This document shows positions 27,556 to 35,728 of a stretch of DNA of 49,319 bases, piece by piece. The stretch lies in NCBI GenBank assembly GCA_902772585.1, contig CACYBB010000017.1, positions 1 to 49,319 of the forward strand. The letters are read 5' to 3'. Numbering within the stretch: the stretch's first letter is position 1; each line of letters begins with the position of its first letter. A program made the position numbers and the translations under genes. This DNA is from an uncultured Bacteroidales bacterium (GTDB taxonomy: Bacteria > Bacteroidota > Bacteroidia > Bacteroidales > Bacteroidaceae). Below the pieces are notes generated by a model. The model worked only from the letters and a program-made list of their open reading frames with translations. It searched no databases and was not told where the DNA came from.

Positions 27556-27591
27556 CAGTCGATAAGACAAAAAACTTAATATTTTTCGCTT

Positions 27592-28383
27592 ATGAGAGTA
27601 ATTATTGAACCCGACTATCAAAAGATGTCACAATGGGCTGCCGAGCATGTTATCGAGCGTATCAACGCCTTCCAGCCCACCAAGGAGAAACCATTCGTAC
27701 TGGGTCTGCCCACAGGTTCATCACCCGAAGGTATGTATGCCTGTTTAGTAAAGGCCAACAAGGAGGGACGTGTATCGTTCAAGAACGTGCTGACGTTCAA
27801 CATGGACGAGTATGTCGGTCTTCCCGAGGAGCACCCAGAGAGTTATCATTCTTTTATGGCTCGCAATCTGTTCAACCACATCGACTGCCCCAAAGAGAAC
27901 ATCCACATCCTCAACGGCAATGCTAAGGACCTGGCTGCTGAGTGCGCACACTATGAGGAGATGATCAAGGAGGCAGGTGGTATCGACCTGTTCATCGGCG
28001 GTATCGGTCCTGATGGCCACATCGCCTTCAACGAGCCCTATAGCTCACTGACCAGCCGTACCCGTGTGAAGACACTGACTACCGACACCATCATTGCCAA
28101 CAGCCGTTTCTTCGACAACGATGTCAACAAGGTTCCCAAGCTCGCCCTCACCGTAGGTGTAGGTACCGTTATGGATGCCAAGGAGGTGATGATTCTCGTC
28201 AATGGTCATCACAAGGCACGTGCCCTGAAGGCTGCCATCGAGGGTGCTGTTACTCACGAGTGGACCATCTCTGCCCTGCAGATGCACCAGCACGGCATCA
28301 TCGTTGCTGACGAGCCTGCTACCGATGAGTTGAAGGTTGCTACTTACAAGTACTTCAAGGACATCGAGAAGAACAATCTGTAA
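27592..28383 (+). CDS. nagB: Glucosamine-6-phosphate deaminase
   Basis: The 263-residue protein matches NagB in length. The catalytic residues fall at E. coli positions: Asp72 in [10 protein letters not shown], and Asp141, His143 and Glu148 in [12 protein letters not shown]. It converts glucosamine 6-phosphate to fructose 6-phosphate and ammonia, the opposite metabolic direction to the glmM pathway in this window. It is monocistronic and converges on dnaA, with an 8-bp tandem repeat and a shared terminator between. Confidence 0.95.
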   Translation: MRVIIEPDYQKMSQWAAEHVIERINAFQPTKEKPFVLGLPTGSSPEGMYACLVKANKEGRVSFKNVLTFNMDEYVGLPEEHPESYHSFMARNLFNHIDCPKENIHILNGNAKDLAAECAHYEEMIKEAGGIDLFIGGIGPDGHIAFNEPYSSLTSRTRVKTLTTDTIIANSRFFDNDVNKVPKLALTVGVGTVMDAKEVMILVNGHHKARALKAAIEGAVTHEWTISALQMHQHGIIVADEPATDELKVATYKYFKDIEKNNL

Positions 28384-28393
28384 GATTGGATTT

Positions 28394-28481
28394 CGTAATA
28401 ACGAAATAACGTAATAACGTAATAACGTAATAACGTAATAACGAAATAACGAAATAACGAAATAACGAAATAACGAAACAA
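28394..28481. repeat. Tandem 8-bp repeat, 11 copies, between nagB and dnaA
   Basis: Eleven consecutive units of CGTAATAA or CGAAATAA (the last is CGAAACAA). CGTAATAA units are copies 1 and 3-6; CGAAATAA units are copies 2 and 7-10. The array starts 10 bp after the nagB stop and ends at the A-run of the terminator. Copy number is likely variable by slippage. Confidence 0.95.
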
Positions 28482-28486
28482 AAAAA

Positions 28487-28510
28487 GTAAGGAAGGTTTC
28501 CTTACTTTTT
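28487..28510. terminator. Bidirectional terminator shared by nagB and dnaA
   Basis: GTAAGGAA (28487-28494) and TTCCTTAC (28498-28505) form a perfect stem around GGT, flanked by A and T runs on both sides. It touches the dnaA stop codon (28511-28513). Confidence 0.9.
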
Positions 28511-29917
28511 TTATTTCTTCAGTTTAAAGGAGTTTTCAATGCTGGTGAGTTCGGCAGAGAATTCCTTATCGACCTTTAGGCGCTGCTCAATGGTCGAACA
28601 GCTATGAATCACTGTCGAGTGGTCACGACCGCCAATGAGCTGTCCAATGCGTGATGCCGGCATCTTCGTGTACTTCTGAGCGAGGTACATCGAAATCTGG
28701 CGTACCATCACGAAGTCACGCTTACGACTCTTGCTGAAAACATGCTGTTGCTGGACATGATAGTGGTTGCAGACCTTCTCCAAGATATCATCGACGGTCA
28801 GCGGTTTATTATCAATCTTCACAGCACGCTTGACGACACGCTCAGCCAGTCGCATATCTACGTTCGTATTATAGACAATAGAATAGGTCAGCAGCGAGTT
28901 GATAACACCCTCCAAGTCACGGACGGAACCATTGGCCGTCTCAGCAATAAACTGGATAACGTCAGCAGGAATCGTCAAACCATCACGACGACACTTGGCA
29001 TTCAAAATATCAATACACAACTGCACATTGGGCTTCTCCAACTCAGCAATCAGACCGGAAGAGAAGCGTGTCAGCATACGCTCAGGCAACCACCCCAAAT
29101 CTACTGGTGGACGATCGCTGGCCAAGATAATCTGTTTACCCAGGCGTGACAGGTGGTCGAAGATGTGGAAGAACGTAGTCACCGTCTTCTCAGCCGTAGC
29201 CCACTCCTGTACATCGTCAACAATCAGCACATCAATGCTCTGGTAGAAATTGATGAAGTCATTGACCGTATTCTTTCGACTGGCATCGGTAAACTGTACC
29301 TGGAAGAGACGAGCTGATACATACAGCACACGCTTCTGCGGATACATCTCTTTGCAATGTACGCCGATGGCGTTAATCAGGTGCGTCTTACCACAGCCAG
29401 ACGGACCATAGACAAAGAAGGGATTGAATGTCGACTTTCCCGGATGCTCAGCAATAGACAGTCCCACGGTACGTGGCAACTTGTTGCTGTCACCTTCAAT
29501 ATAGTTATGGAAGGTCTTATGGATATCCAGTTGCGGATTCAGGTCACGATCAACGACGTCGAGTGTCGTGGGCGCCTTATTAGCACGATTGGTGGGTGGA
29601 GCAGGTTCTACACTGGTAGGCTCCTCACCCTCTACCACCGTATTGATGCGGTGCTGCTTATCCGTAACGACACGATAGTTCAACTGGACCTTCTGTCCGA
29701 AACAACGTGTCAGCGCCTTGCTCAGCAAGTTCACATAGTATTGCTCCAAATACTCATACACGTACATACTAGGTACCTGTACGAGCACAGACTGGCGTTC
29801 CTCATCGTATTTCTCGAATACGATGGGCGCGAACCATGTCTTGTATTGCTGCTCCGTGACGTTGTCCTTAATCAGACTAAGGCAGTTGTCCCAAAGCGCC
29901 TTTGGATTATTTACCAT
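28511..29917 (-). CDS. dnaA: Chromosomal replication initiator DnaA
   Basis: The 468-residue protein has domain I (to about 85), a short proline-rich linker (about 95-120), and the AAA+ domain. The latter carries Walker A GPSGCGKT (171-178) and Walker B LIVDDVQ (231-237). The C-terminal helix-turn-helix has the DnaA signature GGRDHSTVIHSC (from 429). It binds DnaA boxes and opens oriC. No cluster of TTATCCACA boxes is visible on either side, only one near match at 30098 (TTATCCATC), so oriC is probably elsewhere. Transcribed alone from the promoter at 29988-30019. Confidence 0.97.
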   Translation of the reverse strand: MVNNPKALWDNCLSLIKDNVTEQQYKTWFAPIVFEKYDEERQSVLVQVPSMYVYEYLEQYYVNLLSKALTRCFGQKVQLNYRVVTDKQHRINTVVEGEEPTSVEPAPPTNRANKAPTTLDVVDRDLNPQLDIHKTFHNYIEGDSNKLPRTVGLSIAEHPGKSTFNPFFVYGPSGCGKTHLINAIGVHCKEMYPQKRVLYVSARLFQVQFTDASRKNTVNDFINFYQSIDVLIVDDVQEWATAEKTVTTFFHIFDHLSRLGKQIILASDRPPVDLGWLPERMLTRFSSGLIAELEKPNVQLCIDILNAKCRRDGLTIPADVIQFIAETANGSVRDLEGVINSLLTYSIVYNTNVDMRLAERVVKRAVKIDNKPLTVDDILEKVCNHYHVQQQHVFSKSRKRDFVMVRQISMYLAQKYTKMPASRIGQLIGGRDHSTVIHSCSTIEQRLKVDKEFSAELTSIENSFKLKK

Positions 29918-29987
29918 GCGGCGTTACTGTTTATTTTTATAATCAAAAAGACGATTGTAGTCTTTGGTTACTTTTTGTTTTCGAATG

Positions 29988-30019
29988 CAAAGGTCGCAAT
30001 TTTTTTTCAATCTTGCAAA
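29988..30019 (-). promoter_or_regulatory. dnaA promoter
   Basis: On the minus strand TTTG (30019-30016), 20 bp, then GACCTTTG (29995-29988), one base off the -7 consensus. The leader is about 65 bases. Confidence 0.65.
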
Positions 30020-30097
30020 TCCCTGTTTTTTATACCTTCCAAGAACAAAATCCGTAAATTGCTCATATTGCGAGCGTTAAGTATTTTTTAAGACTTT

Positions 30098-30187
30098 TTA
30101 TCCATCGACAGACTTGCAAATATGTATCCCTTTGTTATTCAGCGTTTTAGCGCAAGCATGCACACCGCCAGAACGATGTGCACGCAT
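30098..30187 (-). CDS. Possible small ORF (29 aa) upstream of dnaA
   Basis: A 29-codon frame begins MRAHRSGGVHACAKTLNNKG, with histidines, cysteines and basic residues. It lies inside an imperfect inverted repeat (30141-30204), so it could equally be an untranslated structured RNA. No Shine-Dalgarno sequence is present. The 379-bp gap between dnaA and the MCE gene (29918-30296) holds nothing else besides the dnaA promoter. Confidence 0.3.
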   Translation of the reverse strand: MRAHRSGGVHACAKTLNNKGIHICKSVDG

Positions 30188-30204
30188 AGTGTAAAAGGAA
30201 CGCT
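30141..30204. repeat. Imperfect inverted repeat upstream of dnaA
   Basis: AGCGTT (30141-30146) pairs with AACGCT (30199-30204), and inside it GCATGCACA (30156-30164) pairs with TGTGCACGC (about 30177-30185, one G-T pair). The result is a long interrupted stem. It could be the processed 3' end of the MCE-gene transcript or a small RNA. Confidence 0.55.
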
Positions 30205-30296
30205 AAATGTATGAAATATCAAGCACTTCCAACGATGAGGTAGAAAAAACTTATACGCACTCTTTTTATTTAGACAAATTAAAAATTACATATTTT

Positions 30297-31196
30297 TTAC
30301 TTGTCCTTTTTCCCAAAAATCGAGAAGTGTACGTAGCGCTTTGGATGAGCCTTCAAGTCTGTCAACAGAGAGTCAGCACTTGCCGCTGTAGCCGTCAAGT
30401 TGTTATACAGCGTCTGGTCACGCATCAGCAGTCCCAGGGTACCCTCGTTGCTATTCAGGCGCTGGGTCATCTGCTCCACGTTAGCCAGTGTCTGGTTTAC
30501 CTTTGCATTCATCGCTGCCACGTCAATCTGTGACAGGTTATGCGTCAGCTGCTGGGTATTGTCCAACACGCCATTCGCTTTATGCATCATGGTCGGCACC
30601 TCACGGTTCAGCGAAGCCGACAGTGCTTTCAGTTCCTGACTGGTCGCATTCAAGTTACCAGTCATTCCCTCCACGTTATGCAGCGTATTGCGCAGGGCAG
30701 GGTCAGACAGCAACAGGTTCAGACTGCTCATGATGCTGTCCAGTTTGGGAGCGATATCCATGATGACGGGCATCATCTCCCCTACCTTACTCATGATACC
30801 CTGTTCCATATCACCACTGATGGTATCTCCTACACCAATCATGTGTATCGGGTCGTCAGAGAGCACCAGATTGATCTTGATATTTCCCAGCAAGTCACTG
30901 GCCAACTCAGCACGCGAACCCACGGGCACACGCATCTGCTTGTTCAGGCCAATCTCGGCAATAATCTTTCCATGAGGGTCGTAGTCGTAGTCGAGGGACT
31001 TCACCACACCGACACGATAGCCGTTGGCATAGACGGGCGACGACACTGCCAGACCTGTAGCATCCGAAAATGCCACATACATAGCATTGTCGCTTGAGAA
31101 AACACTCAGTCCCTTCAAAAACTGCAGACCAAAGAACAGCACGACGATACCGAATATCGACACCAGTGCTATCTTGATTTCCTTTGTAAATTTCAT
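30297..31196 (-). CDS. MCE/MlaD family lipid-transport protein
   Basis: The 299-residue protein has one N-terminal membrane helix (about 8-27), an MCE domain (about 35-115, with YANGYRVGVVKSLDYD and LASDLLGNIKINLVL) and a long helical C-terminal part. This is the usual MlaD-like form in Bacteroidetes. It should form a periplasmic ring that moves phospholipids between membranes; partner ATPase and permease genes are not in the window. It lies 19 bp behind the amidase gene. Confidence 0.88.
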   Translation of the reverse strand: MKFTKEIKIALVSIFGIVVLFFGLQFLKGLSVFSSDNAMYVAFSDATGLAVSSPVYANGYRVGVVKSLDYDYDPHGKIIAEIGLNKQMRVPVGSRAELASDLLGNIKINLVLSDDPIHMIGVGDTISGDMEQGIMSKVGEMMPVIMDIAPKLDSIMSSLNLLLSDPALRNTLHNVEGMTGNLNATSQELKALSASLNREVPTMMHKANGVLDNTQQLTHNLSQIDVAAMNAKVNQTLANVEQMTQRLNSNEGTLGLLMRDQTLYNNLTATAASADSLLTDLKAHPKRYVHFSIFGKKDK

Positions 31197-31215
31197 ATCT
31201 CTCCTTTTTTATTTT

Positions 31216-32616
31216 TCACTTCTTCCTATTCTTAAACTCCTCTATCGCCTGACGAACATCCATCTTCTGACCATTCTTAAAGGCAATGATGAAAGCCTGC
31301 GGGAATTTGTCGAGCAGCGACTTACGCAGTCGGTATATCTCATTATAGTCCGTAGAGGCTCCTACTGTGAACTTATACAGGCCACCTTCCTCATAGCTGT
31401 CGATATCCTTCTGTCCCTTGAACTGGGGCGATGAAGGAGACAACTTCGAACTGCTGGCGAGAATCTGTACCTTGAAGACGGGGGCTGAAGACGCAGCAGC
31501 AACAGGTTTCGCTGGCTGTGCTGCAGGAGCCGCAGGTTTCTCTACGGGCTTCTCTACAGGAGCGGCCGCTGGCTGTTCTACAGGAGTAGTGGGTTTCTCT
31601 ACAGGAGCAGTGACAGGTTTCTCGATAGTTGCTGCGGGTTTCTCCACTGGAGCGACAGGAGCCTCCACAACGGCAGGCTTTTCCACGGCAACCGTATCAA
31701 CCTTCTCCTCCGCTTCCTTCTTCTTGCGTTTCTTCTCCTTCTTGCTTTCCTTCTTCGTCTCCGGCTTTACCTCTTGCTTCGCAGGTTCAGGAACAACTGA
31801 AGGTATCTGCACCTCTTCCTTCGGTTGGGGCGCCGCCTTATAGGGAACACCGACATTGGTATCGTATTTCCGCTTATAGTCCACAAAAGCCTGATAGATA
31901 CCATACCCCAACTGGCTGACACCAGCAGAAGAGTCAAGGTAGCGTTCCTCATCAGGTGTCGAGATGAATCCCAGCTCTATCAGACAACTGGGCATCGAGG
32001 TCTCTCTCAGCACCAGGAAGCCAGCCTGTTTCACACCTTTGTTCTGTCGATTGGCAGCAGCACATGTACGACGCTGCACAAACTTGGCGAGTTCCACGCT
32101 CTGTGCCATGTTATGGTCTTGCATGAACTCAAACATGATATAGCTCTCCGACGAGTTGGGGTCAAAGCCCTGGTAACGCTGCTTATAGTCTTGCTCATAG
32201 AGGATTACCTCATTCTCACGCTTAGCGACGGCGAGGTTGTCAGCAGCACGGTGCATACCCAGCGTATAGGTCTCCAAACCTCGTGAGATACGGCCCTTCG
32301 GCAATGCATTGGTATGGATGGAGATAAACAGGTCGGCCTTGTTCTTATTAGCGATATCGGCACGGGTATGGAGGGGAATGAAGACATCGGTCTTACGGGT
32401 GTAAATCACCTTCACGTCCGGACAATGCTGTTCCACCAGTCTGCCGAAGGCCAGTGCCACATTCAGGTTGATGGTTTTCTCCTTGGTAATTTTACCCACC
32501 GCACCAGCATCATGACCACCGTGTCCAGCATCAATAACCAATGTAAAACGCTTATTGGCAGCGACACCAGCCACTGCCACGAATGCTACTAATATAAATA
32601 GGTATAGTCTTCTCAC
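31216..32616 (-). CDS. N-acetylmuramoyl-L-alanine amidase with SPOR domain
   Basis: The 466-residue product has a signal peptide, an Amidase_3 domain with zinc ligands His32 (DAGHGG), Glu46 and His101 (SIHTNA), and a catalytic Glu in CLIELGF. A long Lys/Glu then Pro/Ala linker with repeated VEKPA units follows, then a C-terminal SPOR-like domain (from about 385, FKVQILASSSKLS). SPOR domains bind denuded glycan at the septum, so this enzyme probably cleaves septal peptidoglycan. The start is GTG: an in-frame stop lies three codons upstream and no ATG occurs before the catalytic domain. Confidence 0.9.
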   Translation of the reverse strand: MRRLYLFILVAFVAVAGVAANKRFTLVIDAGHGGHDAGAVGKITKEKTINLNVALAFGRLVEQHCPDVKVIYTRKTDVFIPLHTRADIANKNKADLFISIHTNALPKGRISRGLETYTLGMHRAADNLAVAKRENEVILYEQDYKQRYQGFDPNSSESYIMFEFMQDHNMAQSVELAKFVQRRTCAAANRQNKGVKQAGFLVLRETSMPSCLIELGFISTPDEERYLDSSAGVSQLGYGIYQAFVDYKRKYDTNVGVPYKAAPQPKEEVQIPSVVPEPAKQEVKPETKKESKKEKKRKKKEAEEKVDTVAVEKPAVVEAPVAPVEKPAATIEKPVTAPVEKPTTPVEQPAAAPVEKPVEKPAAPAAQPAKPVAAASSAPVFKVQILASSSKLSPSSPQFKGQKDIDSYEEGGLYKFTVGASTDYNEIYRLRKSLLDKFPQAFIIAFKNGQKMDVRQAIEEFKNRKK

Positions 32617-32646
32617 ACTAATCTATGATCTCTCAACTATTAACTC

Positions 32647-33015
32647 TTATTTCTCAATTCTCATCTCCACGCTCGCCCCCTTACAGTCGGCGCCCATCGG
32701 TGGATTACATTTCATCACGCGGACAGTTAGCGCCGTCACCTGCTGAAAGTGATCCAGCACGCGCTGCCCTATCCTACCCGCCACATGTTCCAGCAACTGC
32801 GAAGGTTCGGCCATCTCGCATCTTACCACCTCGTAGAGCTGCGCGTAGTTGACGGTATCAGCAACAGAATCGCTATTGACTGCACGACTGAGGTCAGTCT
32901 CCACCTGGAGTGACACCAGGTATTCACCTCCCACGCGTCGTTCCTGCTCCATCACGCCGTGATAGGCATAGAAGCGCATGTCATGCAGTCGGATGCTGCT
33001 CTGCGTTATCTTCAT
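32647..33015 (-). CDS. folB: Dihydroneopterin aldolase
   Basis: The 122-residue protein has the family's catalytic residues: Glu23 in YHGVMEQER, Glu76 in QLLEHVAGRI and Lys102 in VRVMKCNPP. It cleaves 7,8-dihydroneopterin in folate synthesis. The ATG at 33015 was chosen over a GTG at 33039. The start lies 35 bases inside the upstream gene, implying translational coupling. Confidence 0.9.
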   Translation of the reverse strand: MKITQSSIRLHDMRFYAYHGVMEQERRVGGEYLVSLQVETDLSRAVNSDSVADTVNYAQLYEVVRCEMAEPSQLLEHVAGRIGQRVLDHFQQVTALTVRVMKCNPPMGADCKGASVEMRIEK

Positions 33016-33682
33016 TATCTGTCGTCTCAGTGCCGTCACCCAGATATTTCTTCAGGGCACGCTCCACGCCGTTTTTCCATGTATTGATGCTCTCCGACTG
33101 CAGCTGCAGCGAAGATACCAACTTGATAACGTGTTCGATAGGCATACGGTAGCGCAGCACACCGCTGATGAGCTTAGCATAGTTCCAATACTCCGGATTG
33201 AACTTTTCCGACAGTCCCTCCACCGTAATCTTGTAGCCACGCGTATTCTCAAACTGGAAGTCATAACGCTTCGAGCCATCGGCATTGACCTGCTTGATAA
33301 TCTTACCCTTGGTTACCGACTTCGGCAGCAGGATGCCCTCCTCGTCGTCTTGCAGACCCGTGAATATCTCATAGGGATAGCCGTTCAGCAGACCCACCAG
33401 AGCCACCCACTTGTCCTTGTTGTTCTGGAAACGCACCACGTCACACTCCAACTCCTTGGGACGAACCTCCGTCACCTCCGGGCGCTGGTTCAGCAGGACC
33501 TCCTTGACAGCAGCGTCAGCTGCCATCGTCACCAACTGCTCTTCATCAGCCGTCAGTGCGCCAAACATCTTATCCAACAATTGCTGAGCCTGCTGTTCTG
33601 TCAACGGGCTCTCCGTGTGCTGGCTAGCGGCTGCCATACGACGAGCCACACGCTCCACCAGCGTCACTTTTGTTTCTGTCAT
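32981..33682 (-). CDS. Stand-alone protein resembling the C-terminal part of class II (NrdJ-type) ribonucleotide reductase
   Basis: The 233-residue protein contains VRFQNNKDKWVALVGLLNGYPYEIFTG-like sequence (residues about 85-110), then LPKSVTKGKIIK and NPEYWNYAKLISGVLRYRMPI. I recognise this as the region near the end of Bacteroidetes adenosylcobalamin-dependent ribonucleotide reductases. The catalytic barrel is absent. It has no signal peptide. The first 75 residues are helical and acidic and not recognised. It could be a split domain, a regulator, or an unrelated use of the fold. It overlaps folB. Confidence 0.6.
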   Translation of the reverse strand: MTETKVTLVERVARRMAAASQHTESPLTEQQAQQLLDKMFGALTADEEQLVTMAADAAVKEVLLNQRPEVTEVRPKELECDVVRFQNNKDKWVALVGLLNGYPYEIFTGLQDDEEGILLPKSVTKGKIIKQVNADGSKRYDFQFENTRGYKITVEGLSEKFNPEYWNYAKLISGVLRYRMPIEHVIKLVSSLQLQSESINTWKNGVERALKKYLGDGTETTDNEDNAEQHPTA

Positions 33683-33708
33683 AATAATCAATAAACGTTT
33701 ATCGCCTG

Positions 33709-33716
33709 CAAAATTA
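33709..33716 (-). promoter_or_regulatory. Promoter -7 element (TAATTTTG) for the NrdJ-like/folB genes
   Basis: Fits TAnnTTTG, 26 bp before the ATG at 33682. A TTG at 33742-33740 gives a 23-bp spacer, slightly long, so the call is weak. Confidence 0.45.
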
Positions 33717-33720
33717 CAAA

Positions 33721-33790
33721 ATAATTATGAATTACACGCCAATTTATGATAATAATTATGAATTATGAATGACGAATTACGAATTATTAT
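33721..33790. repeat. AT-rich low-complexity spacer
   Basis: Built from AATTATGAATTATGAAT and ACGAATTACGAATT units with a period of about 8-10 bp. It fills the gap between the divergent NrdJ-like and nitroreductase genes. It belongs with the other short-period spacers at 4925, 6117, 28394 and 38690. Confidence 0.7.
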
Positions 33791-33791
33791 G

Positions 33792-33799
33792 TACCTTTG
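33792..33799 (+). promoter_or_regulatory. Promoter -7 element directly at the nitroreductase start
   Basis: TACCTTTG ends 4 bp before the ATG at 33804. Transcription would start at or next to the start codon. No TTTG at -33. Confidence 0.55.
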
Positions 33800-33803
33800 C
33801 ATC

Positions 33804-34544
33804 ATGAAAAATCTGTTGACACGGCGTTCCATCCGCCAATATTCCAAGAAAGAGGTCAGCGAAGCGCTCCTCAACCGCCTCCTGACAGAGGCCAGTCGCA
33901 CACAGACCATGGGCAATCTGCAGCTCTATTCTGTTGTTGTCACTCGCGATGCCGATATGAAACAACGGCTAGCCCCTGCCCACTTCAACCAACCCATGGT
34001 GACTCAGGCTCCCGTCGTGTTGACCATCTGTGCTGACTTCCACCGCACCACTCGTTGGTGCGAAGAGCGCAAGGCGCAACCTGGCTACGACAATTTCCTG
34101 TCGTTCCAGAATGCCGCTATCGATGCCCTGCTCTATACCCAGACACTCTGCAACCTGATGGACGAGGAAGGACTTGGCTATTGCTACCTCGGCACCACAG
34201 TCTATCAGCCTCAGCAGATTATCGACATCCTCCAGTTGCCTCGTCTCGTTATGCCCGTCGCCACGCTTACCGTTGGCTGGCCTGCCGAGGAAGGCAGTCT
34301 CTCTGACCGTCTGCCCATGGAGAGTTTTGTCCACAGCGAGACCTACCAGGACTATAGTCGTGCCGATATTGACACCTATTATAATAATAAGGAGAATCTG
34401 GAAGAGAACCGCCACTTCTGTGAGATTAACCACAAAGAGACGCTTGCTCAGATTTTCACCGACATCCGCTATACGAAGAAAGACAATGAAGCGATGTCGG
34501 CAGGCCTTTTAGAGGCCTTGCGCAGCCAAGGTTTCCTTGGCTGA
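33804..34544 (+). CDS. NAD(P)H-dependent nitroreductase family flavoprotein
   Basis: The 246-residue protein begins MKNLLTRRSIRQYSKKEV, with the RRSIRxY phosphate-binding motif for FMN, and has the central region DALLYTQTLCNLMDEEGLGYCYLG and the strand VATLTVGWP. These are typical of NfsA/NfsB-like oxidoreductases. The ATG at 33804 was chosen over 33765 because the longer form would include the promoter. The message is probably leaderless. Its end runs into two REP-like hairpins; the stop codon falls in the right arm of the first. Confidence 0.85.
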   Translation: MKNLLTRRSIRQYSKKEVSEALLNRLLTEASRTQTMGNLQLYSVVVTRDADMKQRLAPAHFNQPMVTQAPVVLTICADFHRTTRWCEERKAQPGYDNFLSFQNAAIDALLYTQTLCNLMDEEGLGYCYLGTTVYQPQQIIDILQLPRLVMPVATLTVGWPAEEGSLSDRLPMESFVHSETYQDYSRADIDTYYNNKENLEENRHFCEINHKETLAQIFTDIRYTKKDNEAMSAGLLEALRSQGFLG

Positions 34545-34575
34545 AAATCCAGCGCAGCCAAGGTTCCCTTGGCTG
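34521..34575 (+). repeat. Two tandem REP-like hairpins
   Basis: CAGCCAAGG-TTT-CCTTGGCTG (34523-34543) and CAGCCAAGG-TTC-CCTTGGCTG (34555-34575) are perfect 9-bp stems. Both are preceded by GCG, and the second by TCCAGCG, the same frame as the hairpins at 35660-35720. They lie between convergent genes and may also act as a terminator. Confidence 0.85.
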
Positions 34576-34579
34576 ACCC

Positions 34580-35659
34580 CTACCCTTTGTTTTTAACCTT
34601 CTGATAGAGCTCTCTTACTTGGAGGGCTCCTTCATTTTTAGGCTCATAGAGTAGTATCTTCTCGGCATACTGCGCGGCCAGAGCATAGTCTTCCTTTTCG
34701 ATGAAGTAGTAACTCATCAGGTAGCGATAGCCCATCACGAGGCGTTCCTTGTGTTTCTCATCCAACTGTGGTTTCTTCAGGAACACCTCTTCCATCTGCA
34801 TGATGGCAGGAATCGCCGTACCCTTCTGTGCCTCCGGGTCTAACTGGAATTGTATCATCGCTACCCGCATATAGGCAAAGAGGTCGTCGTTCATCGTTGT
34901 CTCAGGGATACGTTGCGCCAACAGACCATCGGCCTTGAGCAACATCCGTTCCTTCTCTTCGCCCTGCAGTTCCTTAGCCCATTCCAGATAGATATTCGCC
35001 AACTGCATGGTGACATCATCGGTCATCTGTCCATGCTGACGACGCTGCTGGGCGAACGGCTCCATCCAGCGGGCTGCCTCCTCAAACTTTCCCTGCTGAT
35101 ACAGGTAGCGCACCCATCCCGTCACAGCTACACTATAGTGTACCGTATCGCTGTGTTCCAATACAGCAGGCTGTGCATGTGTCAGGTTCTCATAAGCCGT
35201 CAGACTCTCACGGTAGCGACCTTGCGACACCAATGAACGGAAATAGAACCTGTTCAGTGGCAAGCTCTGCGGATAGTACCCCAACGCTTCGCGGGCCTTG
35301 GCGACACACGCATCATTACGACCGCTATAGAACAGACTCAGGATATACAGTTCCATATCCCCTCGGGACATCAGCGACAGCGACATCTGGTCGTAAGCAT
35401 GAGCCACCTCGGCACGGTACTCCGTACCCTTCTTGTCAGCAGCATCATACAGTTGTGCAATATACAGTTCAGCAGGAAAGCCGAAGTACTGCTGCTTAAA
35501 TGCCAGCAGCTTAGCCTCAGCCGCCTTGATATCCGTCTGTGCCAACGGCTTACAAATGTTCAGCAGCGAATCCACCTGCCGCTGTGTCTGTGCCTCCACC
35601 CCTGCCGCCAGTCCTATCAGCAGGCCAGCTATCAACAATAGTCTCTGTATCATATTCAT
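34580..35659 (-). CDS. Periplasmic TPR protein
   Basis: The 359-residue protein has a signal peptide (to about AAGVEAQ) and is helical with TPR-like repeats, such as ALAAQYAEKILLYEPKNEGAL near the end. It is a shorter relative of the TPR protein at 37124-38689: both have YRYLM/YRYMM followed by a KILxxxP repeat at the end. It was probably the neighbour of that gene in the envelope operon before the transposase gene came between. REP-like hairpins flank it on both sides. Confidence 0.75.
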   Translation of the reverse strand: MNMIQRLLLIAGLLIGLAAGVEAQTQRQVDSLLNICKPLAQTDIKAAEAKLLAFKQQYFGFPAELYIAQLYDAADKKGTEYRAEVAHAYDQMSLSLMSRGDMELYILSLFYSGRNDACVAKAREALGYYPQSLPLNRFYFRSLVSQGRYRESLTAYENLTHAQPAVLEHSDTVHYSVAVTGWVRYLYQQGKFEEAARWMEPFAQQRRQHGQMTDDVTMQLANIYLEWAKELQGEEKERMLLKADGLLAQRIPETTMNDDLFAYMRVAMIQFQLDPEAQKGTAIPAIMQMEEVFLKKPQLDEKHKERLVMGYRYLMSYYFIEKEDYALAAQYAEKILLYEPKNEGALQVRELYQKVKNKG

Positions 35660-35720
35660 TCCAGCGCAATGCGGGTTCCTTTACTGCACCTTTCCAGTGC
35701 AATGCGGGTTCCCCGCATTG
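35660..35720 (+). repeat. REP-like elements (one half unit, one complete hairpin)
   Basis: TCCAGCGCAATGCGGGTTCC at 35660-35679 is a half unit. TCCAGTGCAATGCGGGTTCC at about 35693-35712 continues to a full hairpin: CAATGCGGG (35700-35708), TTC, CCCGCATTG (35712-35720). They fill almost the entire gap between the transposase stop and the TPR gene start. Confidence 0.85.
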
Positions 35721-35728
35721 TTTTCATT

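Noticed and set aside
28394-30296. Chromosomal origin (oriC) next to dnaA
   Set aside because: The tandem AT-rich repeat and the dnaA gap lack a cluster of TTATCCACA boxes; only one near match (TTATCCATC at 30098) was found. A GC-skew plot of the whole genome would be decisive.
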